A stretch of DNA of 64,000 bases from an uncultured Campylobacterota bacterium (GCA_937141405.1 CAKZQQ010000005.1:372001-436000), one strand, 5' to 3'. Shown: positions 49,674 to 59,988, numbered from the stretch's first letter. The notes: a model not told the origin generated them from the letters alone. Numbers and translations: made by a program.

Positions 49674-50697
49674 ATAGCGTTGATATATCTAACAATTCAC
49701 TTATCTTATATCCGGTTCCTGTCTGTTTAAGCGCGTAGAACATTTTAAATTTTTTAAACTCATTTTCCGGATTTGCTTCAAAGAAATCTTTCACTTCACT
49801 GAGCATCTCATAGACAAAGAGGAGATAAAGGTATCCGCTCTCAGGCTTTTCGTCTTCTTTTCTAAGTCCGTTAAAAAATGATAATGCACTATCGGGCTGC
49901 CAGCTTTTTGAGATAGCAGCAGCTAGCATGATATAATCAACACACTCAAATCCAAGTGCATCAATGAAGGCTTTAGCATTCTGCTCATCCAAGCCGAGAT
50001 CGTTTTCATTATCTATTCTCTCAAGCATTGCATAGAAATGCTCTTTTGTAAGAAGATTGATATACTTAAGCGCTTGAGGAAAATCAGCCTCTCCAACAAA
50101 AATATCTAAAGCCTTTTTAACAACATCTTCAGAATACTCAACATTGTCTCTCAACACAACTGAGATGAATTTTGAATCATCTTTGAGTCTATTGAGCGTA
50201 TTTTGTATATTGATTGGATTATCTTTGGATAATTTTCGTGACAATCCTTTAGATTTTAGATCAACATACTCTCCATTCATAATCTTATTTACCGTCTCGG
50301 CTGCCTCTTTGATCTTCTCATTTTGTATCTCACTATCTTGAGAGACTAAAACTTTTGATTCAGAGAGAAAGCAAGCGCCATCTTGCATCTCTTGAGTTGC
50401 ATACTTCTCGCCCTTAGGCTCTTGTAAAACAGACCAATAGAGTCCATCTTCAAGAGTTTGCATATCTTTTCTCCATGCTCTAAGCTTGAAAAAGTTTTTT
50501 GTGCCGTAATACAAAATATGTAAAGCACTAAAAATAAGCAAAATAGACATCGGTAAAACAATCCAAAGCGCTACAGGTAGATTGAGATTGAGATTGAAAG
50601 CACTCAACATATAGTAAGAAGGATTGATAAAATATGTAATAACTGCGGCAAATATAGTTAAACTAATAGCAGCAAAGAGATATAAACCGATTCTCAT
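49660..50697 (-). CDS. Conserved membrane protein with N-terminal membrane anchor
   Basis: 345 residues. Two hydrophobic helices at about 4-22 and 40-63 anchor a large cytoplasmic helical domain (about 70-345), rich in Glu and Lys, with TPR-like helix pairs such as FPQALKYINLLTKEHFYAM and DYIMLAAAISKSWQPDS. No catalytic motif. I do not recognise a named family. It overlaps dusB by 14 bases and lies 13 bases after the DksA-like gene, so rlmH-dksA-this-dusB run as one operon. Confidence 0.7.
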   Translation of the reverse strand: MRIGLYLFAAISLTIFAAVITYFINPSYYMLSAFNLNLNLPVALWIVLPMSILLIFSALHILYYGTKNFFKLRAWRKDMQTLEDGLYWSVLQEPKGEKYATQEMQDGACFLSESKVLVSQDSEIQNEKIKEAAETVNKIMNGEYVDLKSKGLSRKLSKDNPINIQNTLNRLKDDSKFISVVLRDNVEYSEDVVKKALDIFVGEADFPQALKYINLLTKEHFYAMLERIDNENDLGLDEQNAKAFIDALGFECVDYIMLAAAISKSWQPDSALSFFNGLRKEDEKPESGYLYLLFVYEMLSEVKDFFEANPENEFKKFKMFYALKQTGTGYKISELLDISTLCDED

Positions 50698-50710
50698 AAT
50701 CTATCCTTTG

Positions 50711-51064
50711 TTATTTATTTTTTTCAGTAATCTCACGACATGTGATGCAGTATCTAGCAAAATTTTTAACTGCTAATCTTGCTTTGCCTATAGGCTCTTC
50801 ACACATTTCGCAAATACCGTAAGTACCTTTGTCTATTTTATCTAAAGCAATTTCAATTTCGTTTAATTCTTTCTTCTGCTGATCTAAAATTGCATTATCT
50901 ATGATGCTATCAGTTGAGACAGAGGCGTAATCACCTTCATCATTTAACTCTAGCTCTCTCATCCCGCTTAGCTCCGAAGATGTTCCGTCTAAATTTTTCT
51001 CTATCTTTGCTTTTCTTAAAAGAAGTTTTTCTTTAAAATCTTCCATCTCTTTTTTTGTCAACAC
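50711..51064 (-). CDS. dksA: DksA/TraR-family zinc-finger protein
   Basis: 117 residues. C-terminal Cys4 zinc finger CEMCEEPIGKARLAVKNFAR then CITC (C-x2-C-x17-C-x2-C). An N-terminal coiled coil (about residues 3-80) has the acidic tip NDEGDYASVSTD, which in DksA reaches the RNA polymerase active site. It modulates initiation with ppGpp in relatives, so the SpoT-like protein at 21913 is of interest as a genomic partner. It starts at a GTG with AGGAG five bases upstream. Confidence 0.9.
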   Translation of the reverse strand: MLTKKEMEDFKEKLLLRKAKIEKNLDGTSSELSGMRELELNDEGDYASVSTDSIIDNAILDQQKKELNEIEIALDKIDKGTYGICEMCEEPIGKARLAVKNFARYCITCREITEKNK

Positions 51065-51072
51065 AAAAGCTC

Positions 51073-51537
51073 CTATTTATGATATGGGTGGTTGTTATTT
51101 ATCGATAAACCACGAAATATCTGTTCCAGTAAGACAACCTTGGCGATCTTATGTGAAAGTGTAATTTTACCAAAAGATATAGAATAATTACTTTTATCTA
51201 TAAAACCTTTCTCAAAGCCGTATGGACCGCCGATAAAGAATGTTATGGATGCTTTATCCTTAAGTATTTTCGCCATATCGAAACTATCTATGATTTTTGA
51301 AGTTGGATTTAGGGCTATTTTAACGGAGTTCTCTTCTAGGTAAGGCTCAAGGATTTTTGTATAGGCTTTTTTAGCACTTTCGTTTCCCTCTTCGTGAGCT
51401 CTAGTTATATTTTTATCAAAAAGTTCTACTATCTCTATATTTGCAAATTTTTTAGATGATTTAATGAGGTGCTCTATGAGGGGATCATAGAGCCTATCTT
51501 TGCCGCCTTTATCAATGATAACTATTTTGATATTCAT
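51073..51537 (-). CDS. rlmH: 23S rRNA (pseudouridine-1915 N3)-methyltransferase RlmH
   Basis: A SPOUT methyltransferase of 154 residues. The knot motif FFIGGPYGF (about residues 101-109) and the C-terminal LSHKIAKVVLLEQIFRGLSI followed by PYHK (about 128-153) are diagnostic. It modifies helix 69 of the large ribosomal subunit. First gene of the run into the dksA-like gene. Confidence 0.96.
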   Translation of the reverse strand: MNIKIVIIDKGGKDRLYDPLIEHLIKSSKKFANIEIVELFDKNITRAHEEGNESAKKAYTKILEPYLEENSVKIALNPTSKIIDSFDMAKILKDKASITFFIGGPYGFEKGFIDKSNYSISFGKITLSHKIAKVVLLEQIFRGLSINNNHPYHK

Positions 51538-51618
51538 ACAAGCCCCTTTTTTTAAAGAGGGATTATACCATTATTTGTAACGACAATTTAAAATATCACA
51601 ATATCTCTCTGTGATTTA

Positions 51619-52125
51619 CTATTTTACGCTTTTTTTGTTTTGAAACATATATTGCATATTTTCCATTCTATTTGCCATACGCTCATCGCGCTCTTTGAGC
51701 ATTTTTGCAAACTCAATTTTTTGCTCATCATTCAAGATATTGTATCTTTTCTCAAAATTTTCTGCTCTCATTGTTATGCGAGCACTCATCATTTTCGTTT
51801 GATCCTCAATAAACTTTTGCTTATCGAAACTCTTATCGCTAAGGTATTGACTCATGCTCATACTCTTCATGCGTGATTTTTGCATTTGCGGACGAAGTTT
51901 TTGCCCTTGCATTTGAAGCTCTTTAAACTGCTTTTTTTGTGCATCGCTGAGATTGAGCTCTAAGAAAAGAGCATTTGCAGACCCTTTGCCCATCATTCCT
52001 TTTGAACACGTACTACTACTCATGGGACATTTTGAGCCCATACCTCCCGGCTGTGCTAAAAGCATAGTTCCAAAAAGAGTTGCTGCGGCTAAACTTAATA
52101 TGATTTTTCTATTTACTCTTGCCAT
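51619..52125 (-). CDS. Spy/CpxP-like periplasmic protein
   Basis: About 168 residues, starting MARVNRKIILSLAAATLFGT; a cleavable signal peptide ends near residue 25 (LLAQPG). The mature part is helical, Met- and Lys-rich, with two degenerate LTxxQ-type motifs: LNLSDAQKKQF and LNDEQKIEF. This resembles Spy/CpxP chaperones and metal-responsive periplasmic sensors. A KCPMSSSTCSKGMMGKG stretch right after the signal has two Cys and several Met, a possible metal site. The frame opens at 52167, but AAGGA seven bases before the ATG at 52125 decides the start. Confidence 0.72.
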   Translation of the reverse strand: MARVNRKIILSLAAATLFGTMLLAQPGGMGSKCPMSSSTCSKGMMGKGSANALFLELNLSDAQKKQFKELQMQGQKLRPQMQKSRMKSMSMSQYLSDKSFDKQKFIEDQTKMMSARITMRAENFEKRYNILNDEQKIEFAKMLKERDERMANRMENMQYMFQNKKSVK

Positions 52126-52205
52126 AAATTGTTCCTTCATGCGGTATTTGTCTTTTGACAATTGCATTGTTACTGATTAAATTAAACCGATTATAAACAG
52201 CAGTA

Positions 52206-52565
52206 TTATCTATCTATATCTTTTAGCTTGCTAGAGGGACTATAATAGATAGACATAAGCCGAAAAATAAAGAAAACAAATATCACAAAAAGTAAAAAGA
52301 GAATTTTCTCTTCATCTATCTTAGGTTGCGTCACTTGTATCACAACATCGCGTATAAGAAATATGATAAATATATCTATAACAAATCGAAGTCGTACTCT
52401 TTTGCTCTCTATAAAGTCCGTTACCATCTTAACAATCTCTATCATAACTATAAATTCCAAGATAAAAGTTACAGCTTTGTAAAATGGCAACTCGGTCAAC
52501 AGTGTCACTAAAAATATGATGCTAGCAATGATAACAACGATATATTTCTCGATAAAACTTCTCAT
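52206..52565 (-). CDS. PsiE-like membrane protein
   Basis: 119 residues with four hydrophobic helices. FILEFIVMIEIVKMVTDFIE (about residues 34-53) and RFVIDIFIIFLIRDVVIQVT match the phosphate-starvation-inducible PsiE family. The role is unknown. No Pho box is recognisable upstream. Lies between the Spy-like gene and thiE, all on the minus strand. Confidence 0.75.
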   Translation of the reverse strand: MRSFIEKYIVVIIASIIFLVTLLTELPFYKAVTFILEFIVMIEIVKMVTDFIESKRVRLRFVIDIFIIFLIRDVVIQVTQPKIDEEKILFLLFVIFVFFIFRLMSIYYSPSSKLKDIDR

Positions 52566-52607
52566 ATCTTATTATCCCTATAGAGTATTACTAAATAGCC
52601 ACAAAAG

Positions 52608-53171
52608 CTATAAAAGCGCAAAAAGATCACTTCCTATAACGCGATATGTGATACGCTCGTCAAATCGATCACTCAGTTTTATTCCGCCTATAAGCGCTAA
52701 AGGATGCTTTGAATATCTAGCGATTTCTAAAAGTTTTTCTCCATAAACTCTAGCATCACTCTTTGTTCCGGTCGATCTATAGGCGCCAAGGCCGACATAA
52801 TCAACATCTAAAGTATTGGCTATTTCAATCTCATTTTTATCGTGCGTTGAGAGTCCAAATATTTTTTTACCAATGATATTTCGCACCTCCTTGCATGCTT
52901 TTTGGGGATCTACATTGATGGCAAAAAGATCTTCTTGACCTAGATGTAAACCGTCAGCTAAATCAATGAATTCAAGGTAATCATTGATGATAATCTCGCC
53001 CCTATACTCTGCTCGAATGAGCTCCAAATCACTCTTTATCTCATCCTTAGAATTATTTTTATTTCTATATTGAAGAAGAGGAATATCTTGAGTATTTATC
53101 GCCTCAAGAAGAGAGGAAAGATCGATATTTCGATCGTTTAAAGATTTTTTGTCTATAAGTGCATAAATCAT
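52608..53171 (-). CDS. thiE: Thiamine-phosphate synthase-family protein
   Basis: 187 residues, a TIM barrel. ThiE landmarks: LLQYRNKN (cf. QxRxK), IINDYLEFIDLADGLHLGQEDL (cf. INDRVDLAxxxxADGVHLGQ), FGLSTHD and VGLGAYRSTGTKSDA (cf. GPxFxTxTK), GGI near the end. It joins the pyrimidine and thiazole halves of thiamine. Shorter than the typical 210 residues, and the diphosphate motif is altered, so TenI-like function is possible. Its ATG overlaps the accD stop by four bases. Confidence 0.82.
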   Translation of the reverse strand: MIYALIDKKSLNDRNIDLSSLLEAINTQDIPLLQYRNKNNSKDEIKSDLELIRAEYRGEIIINDYLEFIDLADGLHLGQEDLFAINVDPQKACKEVRNIIGKKIFGLSTHDKNEIEIANTLDVDYVGLGAYRSTGTKSDARVYGEKLLEIARYSKHPLALIGGIKLSDRFDERITYRVIGSDLFALL

Positions 53172-54022
53172 TTTTCTCTATTGAAAAATTTCAAAAAATC
53201 ACCTATTGTTTTTTTCATATCAAAGCGATTGACGACCATATCTACAAGTCCATGCTCAAGCAAAAACTCTGCACGCTGGAACCCTTCGGGGAGATCAACA
53301 CCGACCGTCTGCTTGATAACTCTTTGTCCCGCAAAGCCTATAAGCGCGCCCGGTTCAGCGATGATAATATCACCCAACATAGCAAACGAAGCACTCACGC
53401 CACCCATTGTTGGGTCTGTAAGTACAGATATGAAGGGGAGTTTCTCTTTGCTTAATTTATTGAGTGCGGCTGAAGTTTTACTCATCTGCAAAAGCGCAAA
53501 GGTACTCTCTTGCATTCTAGCACCTCCACTTGCACTCACTATAATGACACCCGTTCTGTGCTCTATAGCTCTATTGATAGCCCTGACTATCTTTTCGCCC
53601 TCAACCGAGCCTAAGCTTCCACCCATAAAAGAGAAGTCAAAAACAACAAGTTCAGCACTTTGGGAGTTGATAGTGCAACTTCCGCTTATGACACATGAAG
53701 TTCTATCAGTTTTTGCTTTTGCCTCTTCCAATCTCTTTTTATAGCTTTTTTTATCTGAAAAGCTGAGTGGATCAATAGGCACCAAATTTGCATCATGCTC
53801 AATAAAACTCCCCTCATCTGCAAGATAAGAGATACGAGTGGGACCATCAACTCGAAAGTGAAAGTGACACTTAGGGCACACTTCACCCTTTGCCTCTATC
53901 TCTTTATAATACATCAAGGAGTTACACTGCTGGCACTTTATCCATTGATTTTTTTGGCTTACTTCCTCCTCTTTTGAAGCAGATTTACCATACATACTTC
54001 TAAAAAGACTACCAAAATTCAT
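53168..54022 (-). CDS. accD: Acetyl-CoA carboxylase carboxyltransferase subunit beta
   Basis: Transfers CO2 from biotin to acetyl-CoA to form malonyl-CoA, the first step of fatty acid synthesis. 284 residues. An N-terminal zinc ribbon CQQCNSLMYYKEIEAKGEVC and CH (about 31-54) precedes the crotonase-fold domain with IVSASGGARMQEST (about 160-173) and PTMGGVSASFAMLGDI, GFAGQRVI. The gap before it (54023-54179, 157 bases) has an AGGC/GCCT hairpin and promoter-like sequence but no gene. Confidence 0.96.
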   Translation of the reverse strand: MNFGSLFRSMYGKSASKEEEVSQKNQWIKCQQCNSLMYYKEIEAKGEVCPKCHFHFRVDGPTRISYLADEGSFIEHDANLVPIDPLSFSDKKSYKKRLEEAKAKTDRTSCVISGSCTINSQSAELVVFDFSFMGGSLGSVEGEKIVRAINRAIEHRTGVIIVSASGGARMQESTFALLQMSKTSAALNKLSKEKLPFISVLTDPTMGGVSASFAMLGDIIIAEPGALIGFAGQRVIKQTVGVDLPEGFQRAEFLLEHGLVDMVVNRFDMKKTIGDFLKFFNREK

Positions 54023-54179
54023 ACACGCTCCTCAACATAGCAATAGGAAGGCTCAAGCCTCTATGCCAATCTTTATCAACTGCAACTATAGCATAATCAT
54101 CTTGTATTATTACTTCTAGCTCTCATATTAGAGTATCAAATTCAACCTTCATCGTGTAGATGCGAAACAAAAAAATGAG

Positions 54180-55562
54180 CTAACTCAAAAGCTTTTTAGC
54201 AATTGCTTTTGCAGCTTCTCGCCCGTCTTTTGCGGCATGCACAACGAGACTCGCACCCCTATAGCAATCACCACCGGCATAGATACCGCTTTTTGTTGTC
54301 TCGTAGTTCTCATCAACCAGTATCTGTCCCCATTTGTTGGTCTCGATACCGTTTGAAGCCAAAAATGAATACTCTTGTATATCAAAACCAAGCGCCATAA
54401 TCACAACATCCGCCTCGACATTAAAATTGCTGCCACTTATCTCTTCAACTCTCTGCCTTCCATGCTCATCGGGATCACTCAATTTTGTTTTGATCATCTC
54501 AACTGCAACGATGCTCCCCTTATCATTTACGATTATCTGTTTCGGTGAGGCAAAAAACTCAAATAGTACGCCCTCTTCTTTTGCATTGATATACTCTTTT
54601 TTACTTCCCGGCATATTGAGTGCGTCTCTTCTATAGAGACACCGAACATTTTTTGCATTTTCTCTTAGTGAGGTTCTTACACAATCCATAGCAGTATCAC
54701 CACCACCGATAACAACTACATTTTTATCTTTGACATCTATGGTTTGCTCAGATTTTTCATCAAAGAGTTTCTTCTGCATCGTAGAGAGAAAATCCATAGC
54801 AAGGTAGGCATCTTTTGCATCTTCGCCTTTGATGTCCGACTTTCTCCCCTTGGTTGCACCTAAACCTAAAAATATAGAATCAAAATCTTCTCTGAGCTGC
54901 TCAAAACTTATATCTTTACCTATTTCAATATTTTTGTGAAAAATCGCTCCGGCCTCCTCTAGGAGTCTAATCCTCCGAGCTACGATATTTTTATCGAGTT
55001 TAAATCCGGGGATGCCGTATGTAAGCAGCCCTCCGGCACGCGATTGCTTATCAAATATCTCTACTTGTATCCCGTATCTTAAAAGAAAAGTTGCAGCAGA
55101 AAGTCCTGCAGGACCTGCACCTATAATAGCAACTTTTTTATCGGTAACATGCTCACCAAAATTTGGTTTCAGACCTTTTTTAAACCCCTCTTCCGTGATA
55201 AAAGTCTCGATAGAACCGATAGTGATTGCTCCATGTCCATCGCTGAGAGTACATGATCCTTCGCACAATCTATCATGCGGACAAATCCTTCCCATGACTT
55301 CAGGAAACGGCGAAGATTCATTAGAAAGAGAAAATGCAAACTCTAGATCTTTGTACGCAACAGCCTTGAGCCATTGTGGAATATAATTGTGCAAAGGGCA
55401 GCCATCGTGACAATAAGGATCACCACACTGTATGCATCGCTCAGACTGCTCACTCGATTTTTCAGACGCAAATAGTTCATAAATCTCATCAAAATCTTTT
55501 GTACGCTCGACAACATCTCTTTTTTTGGCATCTGCTCTGCCTACTTCATAAAACTTTTGCAT
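54180..55562 (-). CDS. gltD: Glutamate synthase (NADPH) small subunit
   Basis: 460 residues. N-terminal iron-sulfur motif CIQCGDPYCHDGCPLHN (about 41-57), then two nucleotide-binding folds: FAD VAIIGAGPAGLSAATFLLRYG (about 143-163) and NADPH NVVVIGGGDTAMDCVRTSL. It passes electrons from NADPH to the large subunit. It starts two bases after the gltB stop, so the two are coupled in one operon. Confidence 0.96.
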   Translation of the reverse strand: MQKFYEVGRADAKKRDVVERTKDFDEIYELFASEKSSEQSERCIQCGDPYCHDGCPLHNYIPQWLKAVAYKDLEFAFSLSNESSPFPEVMGRICPHDRLCEGSCTLSDGHGAITIGSIETFITEEGFKKGLKPNFGEHVTDKKVAIIGAGPAGLSAATFLLRYGIQVEIFDKQSRAGGLLTYGIPGFKLDKNIVARRIRLLEEAGAIFHKNIEIGKDISFEQLREDFDSIFLGLGATKGRKSDIKGEDAKDAYLAMDFLSTMQKKLFDEKSEQTIDVKDKNVVVIGGGDTAMDCVRTSLRENAKNVRCLYRRDALNMPGSKKEYINAKEEGVLFEFFASPKQIIVNDKGSIVAVEMIKTKLSDPDEHGRQRVEEISGSNFNVEADVVIMALGFDIQEYSFLASNGIETNKWGQILVDENYETTKSGIYAGGDCYRGASLVVHAAKDGREAAKAIAKKLLS

Positions 55563-55563
55563 A

Positions 55564-58500
55564 TTATTCCCCTGCTCCTATTTTGAGTGGACCCTTCATA
55601 TCTTTCGGTCTTACCATCCAGAAGTTTCTTATCTCAACTCTAAAATCATCGAGTATCTTTTTAGCAATCTCACTTCTTGTCTCGTTGTAATAATCTTTGA
55701 GAAGTTTTTTAAGATAATATCTCTCGATATCCGTATCATCGGTATCGATTCTTGTCGGCTCAACAAGTTCACGGTTGATATTTTCGACAAACTCATGCGC
55801 AACATCATAAACAAAGGCAACACCGCCTGTCATGCCTGCACCAAAATTGACACCTGTTTTGCCCAATATTACAACAACACCGCCTGTCATATATTCACAA
55901 GGGTGATCTCCTGTTCCCTCAACTATGGCAGTAGCGCCTGAGTTTCGTACACCAAATCTCTCGCCAACTTGACCGCTGATGTAGAGTTTTCCACCTGTTG
56001 CACCATACAAGCAAGTGTTACCACCGAGCGAATAACCTTCCCTGCTCATCTGTGAAGTAATAGCAATCATACCACCATGCATACCTTTACCGATATAGTC
56101 GTTACCGGCTCCATCAACATGGATTGCAACACCCTCTACTAAAAATGCGCCCAAAGATTGTCCGCCAATCCCCTGAAGCTTGATCGTAATAGTTCCTGCC
56201 CGAAGTCCGGTATCACCATAATATTTTGCTATCTCGCCTGATATTCTCGCACCAAAACTTCTATTTGTGTTGGCAATTTCTCTCTCAATAACGATACTAT
56301 CTTTTGGATTTTTAATAACAGGCATAACCTCTTTGAGGATATCTTTTTCAAATCTATTTTTATCGTACGGCTCATTTGAAGCCACCCGTCTTGTATCTAC
56401 ACCATCAAGTCTATACATCAGCGAATCAAAGTTAAACTTTTTAGAGAACTCATCATCGAGTGCTTTTAGTAAATCGACTCTACCGACAATCTCTTCGATT
56501 GAACTATAACCCAAAGAAGCAAGTATCTCTCTGATATCTTCAGCAAGAAGATTAAAGTAATTGACAACTCTCTCTACGCTTCCTACATAATATTCGTTTC
56601 TAAGACGCTGGTCTTGCGTTGCGATACCGACACTACATCTATTGAGATGACAAATGCGGAGTATCTTACAGCCAAGAACCGTAAGTGCAGAGGTTCCAAA
56701 GGCATAGGACTCCGCTCCAAATATCGCTGCTTTTATGATATCAAGACCGGTTTTGAGACCTCCATCAGTCTCGAGCGTGACTTGGCCTCTGAGATTATTT
56801 GCCTTGAGCGCATTGTGTGCCTCTATGAGTCCAAGTTCCCAAGGATTTCCCGCAAATTTGATCGAGCCAATAGGCGCTGCTCCTGTTCCACCATCTGAAC
56901 CCGATATAATGATCTTATCGGCATACGCTTTTGCTACACCTGCTGCAATCGTTCCGACACCTAGAGTTGAGACCAATTTTACAGCAATGCGTGCTTCAGG
57001 ATTGACCTGCTTAAGGTCAAATATCAACTGTGCCAAATCCTCGATAGAGTAGATGTCATGATGTGGAGGTGGAGATATCAGTGTAACTCCGGGCATTGTA
57101 TGTCTAAGTTTTGCAATAAGTGGACTTACTTTGTGCCCTGGAAGCTGACCACCCTCTCCCGGTTTAGCTCCTTGGGCTACTTTTATCTGAAGTTCTTTGG
57201 CTGATCTTAAATAGGCAGGCGTTACTCCAAATCTTCCCGAAGCTACTTGTTTGATATTTGAATTTTTGATTGTACCAAATCTTGCAGCATCCTCGCCGCC
57301 TTCACCTGAATTGCTCAAGCCTCCGATAGTATTCATCGCTTCAGCTAAACACTCATGTGCCTCAGGAGATATCGAACCAAGTGACATCGCTGCCGTTGAA
57401 AATCTCTTAAATATACTCTCTTTTGGCTCAACGCTCTCTATATTGATAGGCTCCTTATCGCTATGGAGTACAAAAAAGTCTCTGATGAATTTTTTATCCC
57501 GTTTGTTGACAAGCTCTTTGAGCCCTTCAAAATCATCTTTTTTCCCGCTTTTTGCAAGCCTATGAAAAGAGTGCACAACTGCCGGAGAGTAGTCATGAAA
57601 TTCGCCGCCATCGAGATATTTGTAAAAGCCGCCAATGTTGATTGGGAATATCTGATAATTTGTCTTAATATCGTACGCTTCTTTGTGGTATCTTATGACT
57701 CTTGCTTCGATATCGCTATAATCAAGACCCCCCAAGGCAGCGTGTGATTTTGGAAAACATTCACTTACGATCTCTTTGCTCAACCCTATAACATCAAAGA
57801 GGCTCGAGTTTCTATAGCTTGATATCGTTGATATACCCATCTTTGACATAATCTTCAAAAGACCCGCATTGATGGATTTTCTTACCTTCTTCAGTGTTGG
57901 CGCAAAACCCCCATCTGCATCTCTTCTTCTTTGCATCACAGCTACACTTTGATAGAGCATATACGGATAGATCGCTGAAGCACCATAGCCTATCATACAT
58001 GCTGCCATGTGTGAATCATAGACTTCACCCGAGACGACTACTACACTTGAGAGATGCCGTACATTCCCCTCAAGAAGTGCTTGATTGAGTCGTCCTACTA
58101 CCATCAACATCGGCATCACTTTTGTAGAAGCATTGAGCGCTCTATCGTCAAGCACGATTGTTCGGATGCCTTTTTTAGCAACATCGGCAACTATCTTTTC
58201 GACTAAAGTATTGAGTGATTTTTTAAGCCCTGTTTTAAATACTGTTGAGTATGTTTTTCCTCTATAACTTGCGTCATAACGAGGATCTTTTTCATCACCG
58301 AATGCTTTTAGGATATCGAGCTTTTCTTGGGAAAGTATCGGGGATATCGTTTTGAGTCTTTTTGCATGCTCTGCATCATCGGAGAGGATATTTCTTGTCT
58401 CTCCAAAACCTGTGTTTAAGCTCATAACAACTTTTTCTCTAATTGGATCGATAGGAGGATTGGTTACTTGGGCAAATTTTTCTCTAAAGAAATCGGTAAA

Positions 58501-59988
58501 ATTTCTCTGTTTGTTTGAAAAAGCTGCCAGCGGTGTATCGTCACCCATAGAAGCGGTGGTCTCTTTGCCCTCTTCCATCATAGTCTCAAATACCTGCTCT
58601 TGTACCTCGAGTGTTATATTGAAAAATCTCTGTCTCGCCTCAAGCTCTTCTTTTGGTGGAATATCGATATGAGAAAAGGGATCATTCATATGCTCTTGAA
58701 GATAGATCATATTTGTATTGAGCCATTTACCGTAGGGTTCTCTGTTTTTGAGATAGTTGTCGATATCATTACTTTTAAGCACCATGGCATATTTGAGATC
58801 GAGTCCTATCATCTCTCCCGATTGCAATCTACCGCGCTCTAAAATCTCATCTTCGGGAGTATCAAGAACACCATACTCAGAAGCAACAAGGAGCCTATTA
58901 TCTTTTGTGATCGTATATTTTGCTGGCCTCAATCCATTTCTATCTAAGACACAACCGATATATCTTCCATCAGTCATACTCACAGCAGCCGGACCATCCC
59001 ACGGCTCAAAACAGGTACTGATATACTCATAAAATGCTCTTAGTTTTGGATCCATATGGGGTGCATTTTGCCAAGGAGCCGGCAAGAGTGATCGTGCAGC
59101 TTTGAAGAAATCGACACCGTTGATTCGTAAAAACTCAAAAAAGTTATCTACACTTGCAGAGTCGCTCATCCCATCTTGAACAATCGGCATCAATCTTCTA
59201 ATCTCATCATCAGAGAATATATCGCTCTTTAAAAATTCACTTTTAGACGCAACATTAAATCTATTTGCAGTGACAGAGTTGATCTCACCGTTATGCGCTA
59301 TCATCCTAAAAGGCTGAGCAAGCTTCCATTTTGGGAGTGTATTTGTAGAGAATCGTTGGTGAAAAAGCGCAAAAGAGACTTTAAAATCTTTATCCTGAAG
59401 GTCTTTGTAGAACTCTTTGATATGCGTAGGCATAACAAGCCCTTTATACGATACCGTCGATGATGAAAACGAAGGAATGTAAAAATCCGGGCTCTCTTTG
59501 AGTTTTGTCTCTATCTCGCGTCTTGAGAGATAAACAAGCGCGTTAAATCTTCTTGTTCCCATCAAACTATTTGGTGCTATAAATACTTGTTTTATGATAG
59601 GTAGTTCTTTTATCGCTTGTTCCCCTAAGGCTTTCTTGTCTAGGGGGACTTCTCTTGTATATATGAGTCTTAGATCATTATTGTAACAGACCTCTTTAAT
59701 GACATCAAAATCACTCTCTTTTTCAGCAAATATCATCCCGACAGCATAAATATCAGGCAATATCACACCATCTTTTTTTGCAACTTTAGCGAAGAATTCT
59801 CTTGGAATAGAAAGGAGTAAACCGCTCCCGTCTCCCGTCTTACCATCAGCTGCTATAGCGCCTCTGTGCATCATCCTAGAGAGTGAGACTATGGCGTCTT
59901 CTAGATTTTTATGGGAAGGTTTATTGTCAATCGAAGCTAAGAGTCCAAAGCCACAATTGTCTTTAAAAGAGGTAAATAAATCTTGCAT
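55564..59988 (-). CDS. gltB: Glutamate synthase large subunit
   Basis: 1474 residues, with the full domain order: class II glutaminase with Cys12 (MQDLFTSFKDNCGFGLL) as N-terminal nucleophile after an 11-residue propeptide; central domain; FMN-binding synthase domain (GAKPGEGGQLPGHKVSP, ISGSDGGTGAAPIGS) with the 3Fe-4S cysteines (CKILRICHLNRC); and the C-terminal GXGXG domain (YGATGGKLYISGQVGERFG, GAGMTGGVAFVYD). It converts 2-oxoglutarate and glutamine to two glutamates. AAGGT precedes the ATG. The divergent region 59989-60145 holds this promoter and that of recO. Confidence 0.97.
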   Translation of the reverse strand: MQDLFTSFKDNCGFGLLASIDNKPSHKNLEDAIVSLSRMMHRGAIAADGKTGDGSGLLLSIPREFFAKVAKKDGVILPDIYAVGMIFAEKESDFDVIKEVCYNNDLRLIYTREVPLDKKALGEQAIKELPIIKQVFIAPNSLMGTRRFNALVYLSRREIETKLKESPDFYIPSFSSSTVSYKGLVMPTHIKEFYKDLQDKDFKVSFALFHQRFSTNTLPKWKLAQPFRMIAHNGEINSVTANRFNVASKSEFLKSDIFSDDEIRRLMPIVQDGMSDSASVDNFFEFLRINGVDFFKAARSLLPAPWQNAPHMDPKLRAFYEYISTCFEPWDGPAAVSMTDGRYIGCVLDRNGLRPAKYTITKDNRLLVASEYGVLDTPEDEILERGRLQSGEMIGLDLKYAMVLKSNDIDNYLKNREPYGKWLNTNMIYLQEHMNDPFSHIDIPPKEELEARQRFFNITLEVQEQVFETMMEEGKETTASMGDDTPLAAFSNKQRNFTDFFREKFAQVTNPPIDPIREKVVMSLNTGFGETRNILSDDAEHAKRLKTISPILSQEKLDILKAFGDEKDPRYDASYRGKTYSTVFKTGLKKSLNTLVEKIVADVAKKGIRTIVLDDRALNASTKVMPMLMVVGRLNQALLEGNVRHLSSVVVVSGEVYDSHMAACMIGYGASAIYPYMLYQSVAVMQRRRDADGGFAPTLKKVRKSINAGLLKIMSKMGISTISSYRNSSLFDVIGLSKEIVSECFPKSHAALGGLDYSDIEARVIRYHKEAYDIKTNYQIFPINIGGFYKYLDGGEFHDYSPAVVHSFHRLAKSGKKDDFEGLKELVNKRDKKFIRDFFVLHSDKEPINIESVEPKESIFKRFSTAAMSLGSISPEAHECLAEAMNTIGGLSNSGEGGEDAARFGTIKNSNIKQVASGRFGVTPAYLRSAKELQIKVAQGAKPGEGGQLPGHKVSPLIAKLRHTMPGVTLISPPPHHDIYSIEDLAQLIFDLKQVNPEARIAVKLVSTLGVGTIAAGVAKAYADKIIISGSDGGTGAAPIGSIKFAGNPWELGLIEAHNALKANNLRGQVTLETDGGLKTGLDIIKAAIFGAESYAFGTSALTVLGCKILRICHLNRCSVGIATQDQRLRNEYYVGSVERVVNYFNLLAEDIREILASLGYSSIEEIVGRVDLLKALDDEFSKKFNFDSLMYRLDGVDTRRVASNEPYDKNRFEKDILKEVMPVIKNPKDSIVIEREIANTNRSFGARISGEIAKYYGDTGLRAGTITIKLQGIGGQSLGAFLVEGVAIHVDGAGNDYIGKGMHGGMIAITSQMSREGYSLGGNTCLYGATGGKLYISGQVGERFGVRNSGATAIVEGTGDHPCEYMTGGVVVILGKTGVNFGAGMTGGVAFVYDVAHEFVENINRELVEPTRIDTDDTDIERYYLKKLLKDYYNETRSEIAKKILDDFRVEIRNFWMVRPKDMKGPLKIGAGE

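Noticed and set aside
54023-54179. Small signal-recognition-particle RNA in the accD-gltD gap
   Set aside because: I looked for the GGAAGGA-type core on both strands; only a GGAAGGCTC with a short hairpin is seen, which does not fold as the SRP core.
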